Assembly (NCBI GenBank): GCA_039026915.1
Contig: JBCCLJ010000084.1
Coordinates: forward strand, 1 to 26,596
Origin: JBCCLJ01 sp039026915
GTDB lineage: Bacteria > Acidobacteriota > Thermoanaerobaculia > Multivoradales > Multivoraceae
Reading direction: 5' to 3'
Length of the DNA: 26,596 nt
Shown here: in pieces, positions 14,193 through 22,870 of the stretch
Layout of the letters: every line of letters starts with the position of its first letter
Numbering within the stretch: the stretch's first letter is position 1
Notes under the pieces: model-generated
Databases searched by the model: none
What the model was told of the DNA's origin: nothing
Seen by the model: the letters and a program-made list of their open reading frames with translations, nothing else
Position numbers and translations under genes: made by a program

Positions 14193-16571
14193 TCAGGTCG
14201 TGATGCCCCGGGCGCGGTAGTCGGAGATCTCCGCATCGCTGAGGCCCAGTTCGGCGAGCAGCGCGTCGTTGTCCTGGCCCAAGAGGGGAGCATGGCGGAG
14301 CTCGAGGTCGAGGTCGGTCACCCGAAAGGGCATCCCCGGAAGGACGAGGGGTCCGAGCGTCGGATGGTCGATTTCGACGAGCGAGCCCCGTTCCCGGAGA
14401 TGAGAGTCGGCATAGAGATCGTCGGCATCGCGCGACGGCGCCGCCGCCAGGCCGGCCGCCGTCAGTTCACGCGCGACGGCATCGCGGTCGCGGAGGCGCG
14501 TCCAGTCCTCGATCCAGGCGTCGAGCTCGTCTTCGTTCTCTTTCCGTGACGCGGCCGTGGCGAAGCGTTCGTGGGCAGCCCTCTCGGGCTCCCCGAGCAG
14601 GTCGCAGAGACGAGCGAAGTCCTCATCCGTGTGAACCTCGAGCGCCAGCCAGCGATCGACGCCCCAGCAGCGGTAGACACCGTGCGGCGCGGACGTCGCG
14701 TGGCGATTGCCGTTGCGCTCGGGCAGCGCGCCACCGAGCTCGACCTCGAGAAGCACCTCACCGAGCAGCGAGGTGACGCCGTCACACTGCGAAAAGTCGA
14801 TGAACTGCCCTTCCCCGGTCTCTCTGCGGTGGTGCAGGGCGGCGACGAGCGCGAACGCCAGAGCCACCGCGTTCATCAGGTCGACGTCGCCGCCGCTGTG
14901 CGTCGGATGATCGTCGGGGTAGCCCGAGATGTAAGCGCCGCCGCCTGCCGCCTGGTGCACCATGGCGTAGCCGAGGTAGCTCGATTCGGGGCCGCCGTGA
15001 CCGCGTCCGGACGACGATGCGACGATGATGTCCTCGCGCCGAGCGCGCAGGTCTTCGTAGCCGAGCCCCAGCTTGCCGAGGGCGTCGGGGCGCATGTTGT
15101 CGTAGACGATGTCGCACGTCGCCGTGAGCCGTTGCGCGATCTCGCGGCCCTCCGGCTGACTCAGGTCGAGCGTCAGCGAACGCTTGCCGAGGTTCATCGT
15201 GTTGTAGCCCATGCCGTCGTCGACGCCGATCGCGTGCGGGCGCTCGTCGGCGCGCGGCCAGACGACGGAACGCCGCGTCAGGTCGAGCCGCTTCGGTCCC
15301 TCGACCTTGATCACCTCCGCACCGAGCGCTGCCAGCAGCACGCCGGCGTAGGGGCCGGCCCACATCCAGGCGAACTCGGCGACGCGCACGCCTTCGAGCG
15401 GAAGCCGCACCGGACTCGGCGAGCCGTCGGGTGCCGGCCGGTCTTCGCTGAGCTCGGCGGACACCTCGTCGGTGTGCTCCCCCAGGAGCGGCGCCGGACG
15501 GCGAATCGCGGGAGCGCCGGCCGTCGTTCGGTAGGGCCACCCGGCGACGCGCACGCTGCCCGCCTTCGGGTGGTCCATCGTCGCGAAGTAGTCGCGCGCC
15601 GCGAGCTGCGGCGAGTCCAGAACGTCCTGCGCGTCGTGGATCGGTCCGACGGGAATGCCGAGCTTCGCCGCGCGGTGATATAGGTCGTCGCGCGACTGCT
15701 CGGCCGCCCAGGCGTCGATGTCCGGAGCGATCTCCAGCAGGTGGTTCGTGCGGTAAGCCATGTCGAGCCACTCGTCGCCGGCGCACCAGCCGGGCCGTCC
15801 GAGAAGCTCGCGAAAGCTGTCGAAGTGATGGTCGTCGAAAGCGTTCAGTACGACGTAGCCGTCGCGGGTCTGGAGACGGCCCATCGCCGGGGGGCGGTCG
15901 GGAACCCGGCACCAGGTGAGCCCGAGGTAGCGCGTGCCGGCGAGGCCGGGAGCCATGAGAGAGAGCGCGACGTCCTGCAGCGACAGGTCGAGCACCCTGC
16001 CCGCAGGCCGGTGACCCGCAGCCCGCTGGCGACGTCGCTCGAGGAGGAACGCCCCGAGAGCGAAGCCGGCGTAGAGCCCCCCCTGGTAGCCGACCTGATG
16101 ACCCCCCAGCTTGACGGGTGCCCGCTCGACGGACTCGCTGCGCGTCGGCAGCAGGTTGAAGAGCCCGCCGCCATGGCCGAGCGTCAGGTCTCCGCCCGGC
16201 GTACCCGCGCGAGGGCCCCGGAGTCCGTAGGGGGTGATGCTGGCGACGAGCAGGTCGCAGCCTTCCGCGACGGTCGGCGGCGTCGCTTCGTCGTGGATCA
16301 GAGCGTCGCTGGTGCTCAGCAGAGCCTCGAAGGTGGCTCGATCGCTGTCTTCGGCGAGGTCGAGCGCGATGCTGCGTTTCGACGTGTTGCAGTAGAGGAA
16401 GAGCGGAGATCGCTCGGGGTCCGAAGCGGCATGGCGTAGGGGATCGCCGGCCGGGTCCTCGACCTTGACGACGTCGGCGCCGAGATCGGCGAGCAGCTTG
16501 CCGCAGTAGGACGCCGCGACCGTCGTCGATCGATCGACGATGCGCAGTCCGCTGAAGGGTCCTCGAGCCAT
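14193..16571 (-). CDS. Two-domain CaiB/BaiF (class III) CoA-transferase
   Basis: This 792-residue protein is two family III CoA-transferase units in tandem. Domain 1 (about 5-380) begins FSGLRIVDRSTTVAASYCGK and contains ADLGADVVKVEDPAGDPLR. Domain 2 (about 388-792) begins LEGVRVAEFAWMWAGPYAGV with AALGAEVIKVEGPKRLDL and ends in the usual GMPFRVTDLD and APLLGQDND. In domain 2 the catalytic aspartate is probably Asp564 (SGGDVDLMN), placed by its distance to the following TGEGQ motif. In domain 1 the equivalent place (GGHQVGYQGG, about 157-165) has no aspartate, so that half is likely a structural partner. Natural enzymes are interlocked dimers, which a fused pair could mimic. Substrate unknown. 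ATG 16571 follows CGGAGG; an in-frame start at 16607 is less likely. Confidence 0.88.
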   Translation of the reverse strand: MARGPFSGLRIVDRSTTVAASYCGKLLADLGADVVKVEDPAGDPLRHAASDPERSPLFLYCNTSKRSIALDLAEDSDRATFEALLSTSDALIHDEATPPTVAEGCDLLVASITPYGLRGPRAGTPGGDLTLGHGGGLFNLLPTRSESVERAPVKLGGHQVGYQGGLYAGFALGAFLLERRRQRAAGHRPAGRVLDLSLQDVALSLMAPGLAGTRYLGLTWCRVPDRPPAMGRLQTRDGYVVLNAFDDHHFDSFRELLGRPGWCAGDEWLDMAYRTNHLLEIAPDIDAWAAEQSRDDLYHRAAKLGIPVGPIHDAQDVLDSPQLAARDYFATMDHPKAGSVRVAGWPYRTTAGAPAIRRPAPLLGEHTDEVSAELSEDRPAPDGSPSPVRLPLEGVRVAEFAWMWAGPYAGVLLAALGAEVIKVEGPKRLDLTRRSVVWPRADERPHAIGVDDGMGYNTMNLGKRSLTLDLSQPEGREIAQRLTATCDIVYDNMRPDALGKLGLGYEDLRARREDIIVASSSGRGHGGPESSYLGYAMVHQAAGGGAYISGYPDDHPTHSGGDVDLMNAVALAFALVAALHHRRETGEGQFIDFSQCDGVTSLLGEVLLEVELGGALPERNGNRHATSAPHGVYRCWGVDRWLALEVHTDEDFARLCDLLGEPERAAHERFATAASRKENEDELDAWIEDWTRLRDRDAVARELTAAGLAAAPSRDADDLYADSHLRERGSLVEIDHPTLGPLVLPGMPFRVTDLDLELRHAPLLGQDNDALLAELGLSDAEISDYRARGITT

Positions 16572-16626
16572 GGCGCCTCCGTCCTGGATTCGGTGGGAAG
16601 GCCGCATGCTACGAGATGTGTCCGTC

Positions 16627-17889
16627 TCAGTCGGCGGCGTTGCGCCAGTCTCGACTGACGATCAGGCGGGCGCCCCGGCCGAAGGTGACGTACGACCAGG
16701 CCCACTGAGCGAGCACGAGTGCACGGTTGCGGAAGCTCGACAGGTAGTAGATGTGGATGAAGAGCCATCCCAGCCAGGCGAAGAGTCCGCCGATGCGGAG
16801 CTTGCCCGTCTCCATCACCGCTCGACTGCGTCCGATGGTCGCCATCTGGCCCTTGTCGAGGTAGCGGAACGGCTGCCGTTCGCGACCCGCGATCTCGGCT
16901 CGAATCTGTCGCGCGACGTAGCGTCCGGCCTGCATCGCTACCGGCGCCACACCGGGCAGCGTGCCGCCCCGTCCGTCTTCGGCGTGCGCGAGGTCGCCCA
17001 CGACGAAGACCTCTGGATGCGCCGGCAGACTCAGTCTCTCGTCGACGGGTACCCGGCCCTGTCGGTCGAGTCCTTCGGAGAGCTGTCCGGCGAGCTCCGA
17101 GGCGCGCACGCCGGCAGCCCAAAGTACGGTGTGCGTGCGCAGCGCTTCGCCGTCGCTGCCGATCTCGATGCGGTCGTCGGTGACGTTGGTCACCATGCTG
17201 CCGGTCCAGACCTGAGCGCCGAGCTCCTCGAGGTCACGGGTCGCGCGTGCCGCCGACTCCTCGCTGAAAGCCGGCAGAATCCGTGGACCGGCCTCGATCA
17301 GCACGACGCGGGTGCGGCGCGGGTCGATCTTGCGAAAGTCCTTGGTCAGGGTGGAACGACTCAGCTCGGCGATCGCCCCGGCGAGCTCGACGCCGGTCGG
17401 CCCGCCGCCGACGATCGCGAAGGTGAGCAGCGCCTTGCGGCGTTCGGGGTCGGACTCGTTCTCGGCGCTCTCGAACGCCTGCAGAACGCGGCGGCGAATC
17501 TCCGTCGCCTGCGACAGGGTCTTGAGTCCAGGCGCGTGACTCTCCCACTCGTCGTGGCCGAAGTAAGCGTGACGCGCGCCGGTCGCGACCACGAGGTAGT
17601 CATAGCTCCACGTCTGGGTCGCGGACCGCACCTCGCGCGCTTCGAGGTCGATCGTTTCGACGTTGTCCTGGACGACGGAGACGTTGCGATAGCGAGCGAG
17701 GAGGCTGCGAATGGGTACCGCGATGTCGGCCGGGCTGAGCCCCGCCATGGCCACCTGGTAGAGCAGCGGCTGGAAGAGGTGGTGGTTGCTCCGGTCGATG
17801 AGCGTCACTTCGACGTCACGCTCCTTGGCCAGCAACTTGGCGGCGTTGATGCCGGCAAAGCCGCCGCCGAGAATCACGACGGACTTCAC
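16627..17889 (-). CDS. ndh: Type II NADH:quinone oxidoreductase (NDH-2)
   Basis: This is a 420-residue FAD enzyme, the usual size for NDH-2. The first nucleotide-binding fold starts at once (MKSVVILGGGFAGINAAKLL). It is followed by the NDH-2 segment DRSNHHLFQPLLYQVAMAGLSPADIAVPIR in outline, TGARHAYFGHDEW, and the second dinucleotide fold AIVGGGPTGVELAGAIAEL that binds NADH. VFVVGDLAH and VAPVAMQAGRYVA are the FAD-binding C-terminal motifs, and the tail (LFAWLGWLFIHIYYLS) is the amphipathic/hydrophobic membrane anchor. The enzyme passes electrons from NADH to quinone without pumping protons. The start is GTG 17889, chosen because the fold begins there; no clear Shine-Dalgarno is seen, and TTG 17898 is possible. 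A much longer open frame upstream is not protein-like. It is divergent from the LLM oxidoreductase (202-base gap with nothing else recognised). Confidence 0.92.
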   Translation of the reverse strand: MKSVVILGGGFAGINAAKLLAKERDVEVTLIDRSNHHLFQPLLYQVAMAGLSPADIAVPIRSLLARYRNVSVVQDNVETIDLEAREVRSATQTWSYDYLVVATGARHAYFGHDEWESHAPGLKTLSQATEIRRRVLQAFESAENESDPERRKALLTFAIVGGGPTGVELAGAIAELSRSTLTKDFRKIDPRRTRVVLIEAGPRILPAFSEESAARATRDLEELGAQVWTGSMVTNVTDDRIEIGSDGEALRTHTVLWAAGVRASELAGQLSEGLDRQGRVPVDERLSLPAHPEVFVVGDLAHAEDGRGGTLPGVAPVAMQAGRYVARQIRAEIAGRERQPFRYLDKGQMATIGRSRAVMETGKLRIGGLFAWLGWLFIHIYYLSSFRNRALVLAQWAWSYVTFGRGARLIVSRDWRNAAD

Positions 17890-18091
17890 GTTGGCAAGCC
17901 CGGCTCGAGGGGAGCGTGCCCGGGGGCGTTGCGCTGCATGGGGAGTGCTCGCTCGGGTGATGGAAGAAGTCGTCGCCTGCAGGGCACGGTCGGCGCGGTA
18001 ACGCGTGCCACGAGACCGTCTGAGAGCATACTCGCGGTCCCGGTAAAGCGCGACCCGTGCGGTGCGGGCCGTACCCGGCGAGGAGAAGAGA

Positions 18092-19159
18092 ATGAAGTTC
18101 GGAGTCTGCGTCGCGTCCCATGTCGGAGACATCGACTACATCGTGCGCGCCGAGGAACTCGGCTACAGCCACGCCTGGTGCGCGGACTCGCAGATGCTCT
18201 GGTCCGACTGCTACGCGACGCTCGCCCTGGCGGCCAGCCGGACGAAGCAGATCCAGCTGGGCACGGGGATTGCCGTCAGCGGCACCCGCCCCGCTCCCGT
18301 GAACGCTGCCGGTATCGCCACGATCAATGCGCTCGCGCCCGGGAGGACCTTCTTTGGGGTCGGTGCCGGCAATACGGCGCTGCGCATCATGGGACAGCCG
18401 CCGCAGAGGATCCGCGAGTACGGGCGTTACCTCGAGTGCATCCAGCCGCTGCTGCGCGGCGAGGAGAGCGAGTACGAGGGGCGTCTGATCCGCCACGTCA
18501 TGCCGGATCGCGGCTTCGTGCGCTTCGACGAGCCGATCCCGCTCTACGTCTCAGGCTTCGGACCCAAGTCTCTGGCACTCGCCGGTCGCCACGGTGACGG
18601 TGCGGTCCTCGCCATGCCGCCGAGTCCTGCGGCGATGGAGCGCTTCTGGCAGTGGATCGAGGAGGGGGCGATGGAGGCGGGGCGTGCCATCGACCGAGCT
18701 CGCTTTCCGACGACGGGCCTGACCACGATCGCGCTTCTCGAGCCGGGTGAGCCCGTCGACTCCGACCGCGTCAAGGCGCAGTGCGGCGCCATGGCCATGG
18801 CTTCGGTGCACTACGCCTACGACCAGGGACGCAACTTCGGTCACGAGCCGCCGGCGGCCTTTGCTGCGATCTGGGACGACTACTGCGCGCTGCTCGCCCA
18901 GGTCCCCGAGGAGCGCCTGCATCAGCGCATTCACGCGGGTCACAACTGCTGGGTCCTGCCGGAGGAAGAGCGCTTCTTGACGCCAGAGGTCCTGCAGGCG
19001 AGCTGCCTGATCGGCACGAAGAGCCAGCTGCTCGAGCAGCTCGGCGCCCTGCACGCAGCGGGTCTCGATCAGGTGATGATCCTGCCCAACTTCGACACGC
19101 GTTACGACGTTCTGTCGGAGGTCGCAGCGGCGCTGATCGGTCAGGTCCCCGTCGACTGA
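18092..19159 (+). CDS. LLM-class (luciferase-like) flavin-dependent oxidoreductase
   Basis: This is a 355-residue protein with the luciferase-like monooxygenase TIM-barrel pattern. The start MKFGVCVASHVGDIDYIVRA is followed by EELGYSHAWCADSQ, then TKQIQLGTGIAVSGTRPAPV, ATINALAPGRTFFGVGAGN and PIPLYVSGFGPKSLALAGRHGDG, and ends VMILPNF. This order is typical of F420-dependent tetrahydromethanopterin-reductase-like and related FMN/F420 enzymes. The cofactor (F420 or FMN) and substrate cannot be decided. It probably works in the cytoplasm. ATG 18092 has GAGGAGAAG before it, and an upstream in-frame start at 18062 only adds non-homologous residues. It is the first of three same-strand genes (SRPBCC protein, then aldehyde dehydrogenase). 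Confidence 0.88.
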   Translation: MKFGVCVASHVGDIDYIVRAEELGYSHAWCADSQMLWSDCYATLALAASRTKQIQLGTGIAVSGTRPAPVNAAGIATINALAPGRTFFGVGAGNTALRIMGQPPQRIREYGRYLECIQPLLRGEESEYEGRLIRHVMPDRGFVRFDEPIPLYVSGFGPKSLALAGRHGDGAVLAMPPSPAAMERFWQWIEEGAMEAGRAIDRARFPTTGLTTIALLEPGEPVDSDRVKAQCGAMAMASVHYAYDQGRNFGHEPPAAFAAIWDDYCALLAQVPEERLHQRIHAGHNCWVLPEEERFLTPEVLQASCLIGTKSQLLEQLGALHAAGLDQVMILPNFDTRYDVLSEVAAALIGQVPVD

Positions 19160-19219
19160 CGCCGGCCGGTTCGACATCGCTTTTGCCTCTCGCTTCGAAG
19201 CCAGGGACGAGGAGAATTC

Positions 19220-19681
19220 ATGCCGCAGTTCGTTCGAGAGAGTTTGATCCAAGCGCCCGCCCAGGCGGTCTTCGACTTCCACGAAGCGCCCGACGCCTTC
19301 GCGCGTCTGCAGCCGCCCTGGCAGACGACGGAGATCGTTCAACCGCCCGCGTCGCTCGCGGTCGGAACAAGAGTCGTTCTGAGAGTGAAGCTCGGGCCGT
19401 TCTGGCAGACGATGGAAGCCGAGCACATCGGCTACGAACCGGGTCGCTCGTTCACCGATCGCCTCGTCCGCGGCCCCTTCCGCCGCTGGGTTCATCAACA
19501 CATCGTCGAGCCCGAAGGGGACCGCGCCTGTCGGCTGCGCGATGAGATCGACTATCAGCTGCCGCTGCCCCCGTTCGGCGACCTCTTCGGAGGCCTCTTC
19601 GCTCGGCGCGAGCTGCGGCGGCTGTTCGACTTCCGCCATGAGGTCACCCGCAAAGCGTGTGAAGCTCAGGAGCGCTCGTAG
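19220..19681 (+). CDS. SRPBCC (START-like) family protein, COG4276-like
   Basis: This is a 153-residue protein made of one helix-grip domain. The start PQFVRESLIQAPAQAVFDFH leads into strands and the motif FTDRLVRGPFRRWVHQHIVEP, then RLRDEIDYQLPLPPFGDLF and a C-terminal helix with RELRRLFDFRHEVTR. It matches the form I know as COG4276 cyclase/dehydrase-like proteins, which bind a hydrophobic ligand in a deep pocket; no enzymatic residue is evident. ATG 19220 follows GAGGAGAA. It sits 60 bases after the LLM oxidoreductase and 96 bases before the aldehyde dehydrogenase, so it may be co-expressed with the former. The gap to the dehydrogenase has a -10-like TATGCT at 19745-19750, hinting that the dehydrogenase has its own promoter. 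Confidence 0.8.
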   Translation: MPQFVRESLIQAPAQAVFDFHEAPDAFARLQPPWQTTEIVQPPASLAVGTRVVLRVKLGPFWQTMEAEHIGYEPGRSFTDRLVRGPFRRWVHQHIVEPEGDRACRLRDEIDYQLPLPPFGDLFGGLFARRELRRLFDFRHEVTRKACEAQERS

Positions 19682-19777
19682 CGGTTCGTGCGGCTCGCGG
19701 AAAGCCCTGACGGGCATGCCGCCCTCGGCGCCGGTGGAGACGACTATGCTTTGCCCGACTGATCAAGGAGAGGCGTC

Positions 19778-21148
19778 ATGAGCTTGGAGAGCATCAACCC
19801 CGCGACTGGAGAGTCTGTCGCGACCTACGCGGAGCACACCGACGAGGAAGTCATCGGCCGCGTCGAGCGCTGCGCGTTGGCGCAGATCGCCTGGCGTGAC
19901 GTGCCGATCGAGCAGCGGGCCGTCGGCGTCGAGGATCTCGCTCGCGCGCTGATGGAGCGCCAGGAGGATCTTGCCCGGCTCATGGCGGCCGAGATGGGCA
20001 AGCCGCTGCCCGAGGGACGCGCCGAGGTCGAGAAGTGCGCTTGGGTCTGCCGACACTACGCCGAACAGGGGCCGGCCATGCTCGCGACCGAAGAGGTGGA
20101 TCTGGACGGTGTCGCGGCCGAAGTCCTCTACCGCCCGCTCGGCGTGGTGCTCGCCGTCATGCCCTGGAACTACCCTCTCTGGCAGGTCTTTCGCTTCCTG
20201 GCGCCGGCGCTGGTCGCGGGCAACGGAGTGCTGCTCAAGCACGCGGCGAACGTCACCGGCTGCGCGCTGGCGATCGAAGAGATCTTCGACATCGACGATT
20301 TCATGCCCGACGATCTGTTCAGGGCGCTGCTCGTAGGAAGCTCGGGTGTGGCGGGGGTGATGGAGAACTCGCGGGTCAAGGCCGTGACGCTGACCGGCAG
20401 CACGTCCGCGGGTCGCGCCGTCGGCGCTCTTGCGGGCCGCACGCTCAAGAAGTCGGTGCTGGAGCTCGGTGGGAGCGATCCCTACCTCATCCTGCCCGAC
20501 GCCGACCTCGACCGGGCCGTCGAGTGCTGCGTGGCGCGACGGCTGGCCAACAGCGGCCAGAGCTGCGTGGCTGCCAAGCGCCTGATCGTGTGCGCGGAGG
20601 TGCTCGAGGACTTCACGGCGCGCCTGGTCGCCGCCATGTCGGCGAAGACCTTCGGCGATCCGCTCGCCGGGGACTTCGACCTCGGTCCGATGGCCAGAGT
20701 CGATCTCCGCGACGAGCTCCATCGCCAGGTGCAGCGCAGTGTCGAAGCCGGAGCGAAGCTCCTTCTCGGAGGACAGGTACCCGAAGGCCCCGGGGCCTTC
20801 TACCCACCGACGGTGCTCGCGGACGTGCGCAGGGGCTGTCCCGCCTGGGACGAGGAGCTCTTCGGCCCTGTCGCGGCGATCCTGCCGGTCGCTCACGTGC
20901 AGGAGGCGGTCGACGTCGCCAACGAGTCGGTCTACGGACTCGGAGCCGCGGTCTTTTCGCAGGATCTCGTCCTCGCCGAGTCGATTGCGCGCCACGGTCT
21001 CGATGCCGGTTCGGTCGCGATCAACGACGCCGTGCACTCGGATCCGCGTCTGCCTTTCGGCGGCATCAAGGAGTCCGGCTACGGTCGCGAGCTGGGGCTG
21101 CACGGCATCCGAGAGTTCGTCAACGTCAAGAGCGTCGTCGGCGTCTGA
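19778..21148 (+). CDS. Succinate-semialdehyde dehydrogenase-like aldehyde dehydrogenase (Sad/YneI type)
   Basis: This is a 456-residue aldehyde dehydrogenase, short like the Sad/YneI group. It shows ESINPATGE at the start, MPWNYPLWQVFRF with Asn131 that holds the oxyanion, and LLKHAANVTGCALAIEEIF, the version of the family's cofactor loop typical of Sad. The Rossmann motif GSTSAG is at 207-212, the general base Glu229 is in LELGGSDP, the nucleophile Cys263 is in NSGQSCVAAKR, and EELFGPV and PFGGIKESGYGRELG lie near the end. The enzyme should oxidise succinate semialdehyde or a similar short aldehyde with NAD(P)+ to the acid, in the cytoplasm. ATG 19778 follows AAGGAGAG. It converges on the LysR gene with seven bases between stops. 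Confidence 0.9.
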   Translation: MSLESINPATGESVATYAEHTDEEVIGRVERCALAQIAWRDVPIEQRAVGVEDLARALMERQEDLARLMAAEMGKPLPEGRAEVEKCAWVCRHYAEQGPAMLATEEVDLDGVAAEVLYRPLGVVLAVMPWNYPLWQVFRFLAPALVAGNGVLLKHAANVTGCALAIEEIFDIDDFMPDDLFRALLVGSSGVAGVMENSRVKAVTLTGSTSAGRAVGALAGRTLKKSVLELGGSDPYLILPDADLDRAVECCVARRLANSGQSCVAAKRLIVCAEVLEDFTARLVAAMSAKTFGDPLAGDFDLGPMARVDLRDELHRQVQRSVEAGAKLLLGGQVPEGPGAFYPPTVLADVRRGCPAWDEELFGPVAAILPVAHVQEAVDVANESVYGLGAAVFSQDLVLAESIARHGLDAGSVAINDAVHSDPRLPFGGIKESGYGRELGLHGIREFVNVKSVVGV

Positions 21149-21155
21149 ACCCGGC

Positions 21156-22076
21156 TCAGAGCGCGTCGCGGAAGTCCTGCCAGTAGGGTCTTCCTTCGAA
21201 GCGGCGACTCAAGAACTCGATGAACTCGTGCACGCGTCTCGAGACGAAGCGAGTTGGTGGGTAGAGCGTGTAGACGTTCAGCTTCGGCCAGCTCCAGTCG
21301 GTGAACAGCGGCACCAGCTGCCCGCTCTCGATGGCTTCGTGCACGATGAAGTCTGGCTCCATGGCGATCCCGCGTCCGAGGCACGCCAGATCGGCGAGAA
21401 AGTCGCCGCTGCTGGCGCGCAGCGTCTGCGGCACCTCGACCGTGCCGTCGTCGCCGTCGGGGCCGACGAAGGCCCACGAGCCGGGTGAGGAAGCGTTGCT
21501 GTAGACGAGGCAGCGGTGATCGACGAGGTCCTCGGGGTGCTCGGGAGTGCCTTCAGCCTCGAGGTACGCAGGACTGGCGCAGACGACGTGCTCCGTCCTC
21601 GCGACGCGTCGGGCGATGAAGCTCGAGTCTTCGAGATGGGCGATGCGGATTGCCAGGTCGAAGCCTTCTTCGAGCAGAGAGACCTGACGGTCGTTGAGAT
21701 CGAGATCGAATTCGATCTCCGGGTGCCTTCGCGCGAAGTCCTCGACGGCGGGTGCCAGATGCCGGTGGCCAAAGCTCAGCGGTGCCGCGATGCGCAGAGG
21801 CCCGGCCAGCTCGCAGTGCTCCTGACTGACGAGAAGCTCGGCCTCGCGCAGGTCTTCGAGGATGCGCGTGGCGCGCTGGTAGAACGACCGCCCGGTATCG
21901 GTGAGGCTCTGACGACGCGTCGTGCGGTTCAGCAGCTGGACACCGAGGCGCTGCTCGAGATCGCGCAGGCGACGGCTCACGGCCGACTTGGCGACGTCGA
22001 GTTGATCGGCCGCGGCGGTGATGCTGCCGGCGTCGATGATCCGGACGAAGGTCTCGAGTTCCAGTAGACGGCTCAT
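21156..22076 (-). CDS. LysR-family transcriptional regulator
   Basis: This is a 306-residue LTTR. The winged helix-turn-helix lies in residues 1-60 (LELETFVRIIDAGSITAAAD, KSAVSRRLRDLEQRLGVQLL, NRTTRRQSLTDTG), followed by the linker helix and a type 2 periplasmic-binding-like effector domain (about 90-295) beginning GPLRIAAPLSFGHRHL. It belongs to the common group that controls neighbouring oxidoreductase or transport genes. It is divergent from the azoreductase-pirin pair, with a 176-base shared upstream region that includes TCAATTGA, so it probably regulates that pair in response to quinones or electrophiles; this is inferred from position. ATG 22076 gives the normal N-terminus. The upstream in-frame start at 22127 adds only unlikely residues. 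Confidence 0.9.
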   Translation of the reverse strand: MSRLLELETFVRIIDAGSITAAADQLDVAKSAVSRRLRDLEQRLGVQLLNRTTRRQSLTDTGRSFYQRATRILEDLREAELLVSQEHCELAGPLRIAAPLSFGHRHLAPAVEDFARRHPEIEFDLDLNDRQVSLLEEGFDLAIRIAHLEDSSFIARRVARTEHVVCASPAYLEAEGTPEHPEDLVDHRCLVYSNASSPGSWAFVGPDGDDGTVEVPQTLRASSGDFLADLACLGRGIAMEPDFIVHEAIESGQLVPLFTDWSWPKLNVYTLYPPTRFVSRRVHEFIEFLSRRFEGRPYWQDFRDAL

Positions 22077-22099
22077 GATTGATCTCGAATAGGGAACGG

Positions 22100-22107
22100 T
22101 CAATTGA
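22100..22107. promoter_or_regulatory. Small palindrome in the LysR-azoR intergenic region
   Basis: TCAATTGA, an exact 8-bp palindrome, lies between the divergent starts at 22076 and 22253. LysR proteins often bind short AT-containing palindromes in such places. The site is short and may be chance. Confidence 0.3.
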
Positions 22108-22252
22108 TGAGAGGGATCTTTGTGCACTCGAAGTTAACGCGCAAGATGGAGTCCACCAAGAGGCCATCGGGGAACCGAATCGTCCGGCACAACCGTGCCG
22201 AATCGTCTCGAGAGCCGCCCACTGCTTGAAACTGCACCCAAGGAGACGCACC

Positions 22253-22870
22253 GTGACTACAGAAAGCCGATCTCTTCGCCTCCTGCGCATCGACTCGAGT
22301 GCTCAGCGCGCCACGTCGGTGACGCGACAACTCGGAGACCGCCTGGTCTCTCTTCTGGGGAGCGGCGCGGCGCTCGACGTGCAGCAGCGCGACGTTTCCG
22401 CTGGCCTGCCCTTCGTGACCGAGGAGTGGGTGGCCGCCAACTTCACCGATCCGGCGGAGCGCACGGCGCAGCAGCGTGAGATCCTGGCGCTCTCCGATAC
22501 GCTGGTCGCGGAGCTCAAGGAGGCCGACACGCTCGTGATCACCGCACCGATCTACAACTTCGGAATCCCCGCGTCTCTCAAGGCCTGGATCGACCTCATC
22601 GCCAGGGCTCGTGAGACCTTCCGTTACTCGGAGAACGGCCCGGTCGGTCTGCTCGAAGGCAAGAAGGCCTGGGTCGTCGTCGCTTCGGGCGGCACGACCG
22701 TGGGCAGCGAGATCGACTTCGCTTCGTCGTACCTCCGCCACGTTCTCAACTTCGTCGGCATACAGGACGTCGAGATCGTCGCTGCGGATCGCCTGATGGC
22801 GCGCGGCGAAGACGGCGTCGCTCAGGCTGCGAGCACTCTCGAGGCGCGCGTCGCCGAGGTGGCAGCATGA
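22253..22870 (+). CDS. azoR: FMN-dependent NADH-azoreductase (flavodoxin-fold quinone reductase)
   Basis: This is a 205-residue protein of the AzoR type. It starts SLRLLRIDSSAQRATSVTRQ, the FMN phosphate loop, and continues with TLVITAPIYNFGIPASLKAWIDLIARARETFRY in outline, where PIYNFGIPASLKAWID is the family signature near the isoalloxazine. GLLEGKKAWVVVASGG follows, then YLRHVLNFVGI. The enzyme reduces quinones and azo compounds with NAD(P)H in two-electron steps and protects against electrophile stress. The start is GTG 22253, preceded by AAGGAG with good spacing; the open frame further upstream (from 22079) lies in intergenic DNA. It overlaps the pirin gene by the ATGA junction, so the two are translationally coupled. 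The divergent LysR gene is the likely regulator. Confidence 0.92.
   Translation: MTTESRSLRLLRIDSSAQRATSVTRQLGDRLVSLLGSGAALDVQQRDVSAGLPFVTEEWVAANFTDPAERTAQQREILALSDTLVAELKEADTLVITAPIYNFGIPASLKAWIDLIARARETFRYSENGPVGLLEGKKAWVVVASGGTTVGSEIDFASSYLRHVLNFVGIQDVEIVAADRLMARGEDGVAQAASTLEARVAEVAA

Noticed and set aside
17890..18132. N-terminal extension of NDH-2 by 81 codons
   Set aside because: The extension is basic and without fold, and overlaps the LLM gene's start region; NDH-2 proteins begin right at the GGGFAG fold.
16540..18597. Very long plus-strand open frame (685 codons) opposite NDH-2
   Set aside because: It overlaps NDH-2 on the other strand and the start of the LLM oxidoreductase in another frame; its translation is Arg/Ala/Gly-rich without any recognisable domain. 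It is a high-GC antisense shadow.
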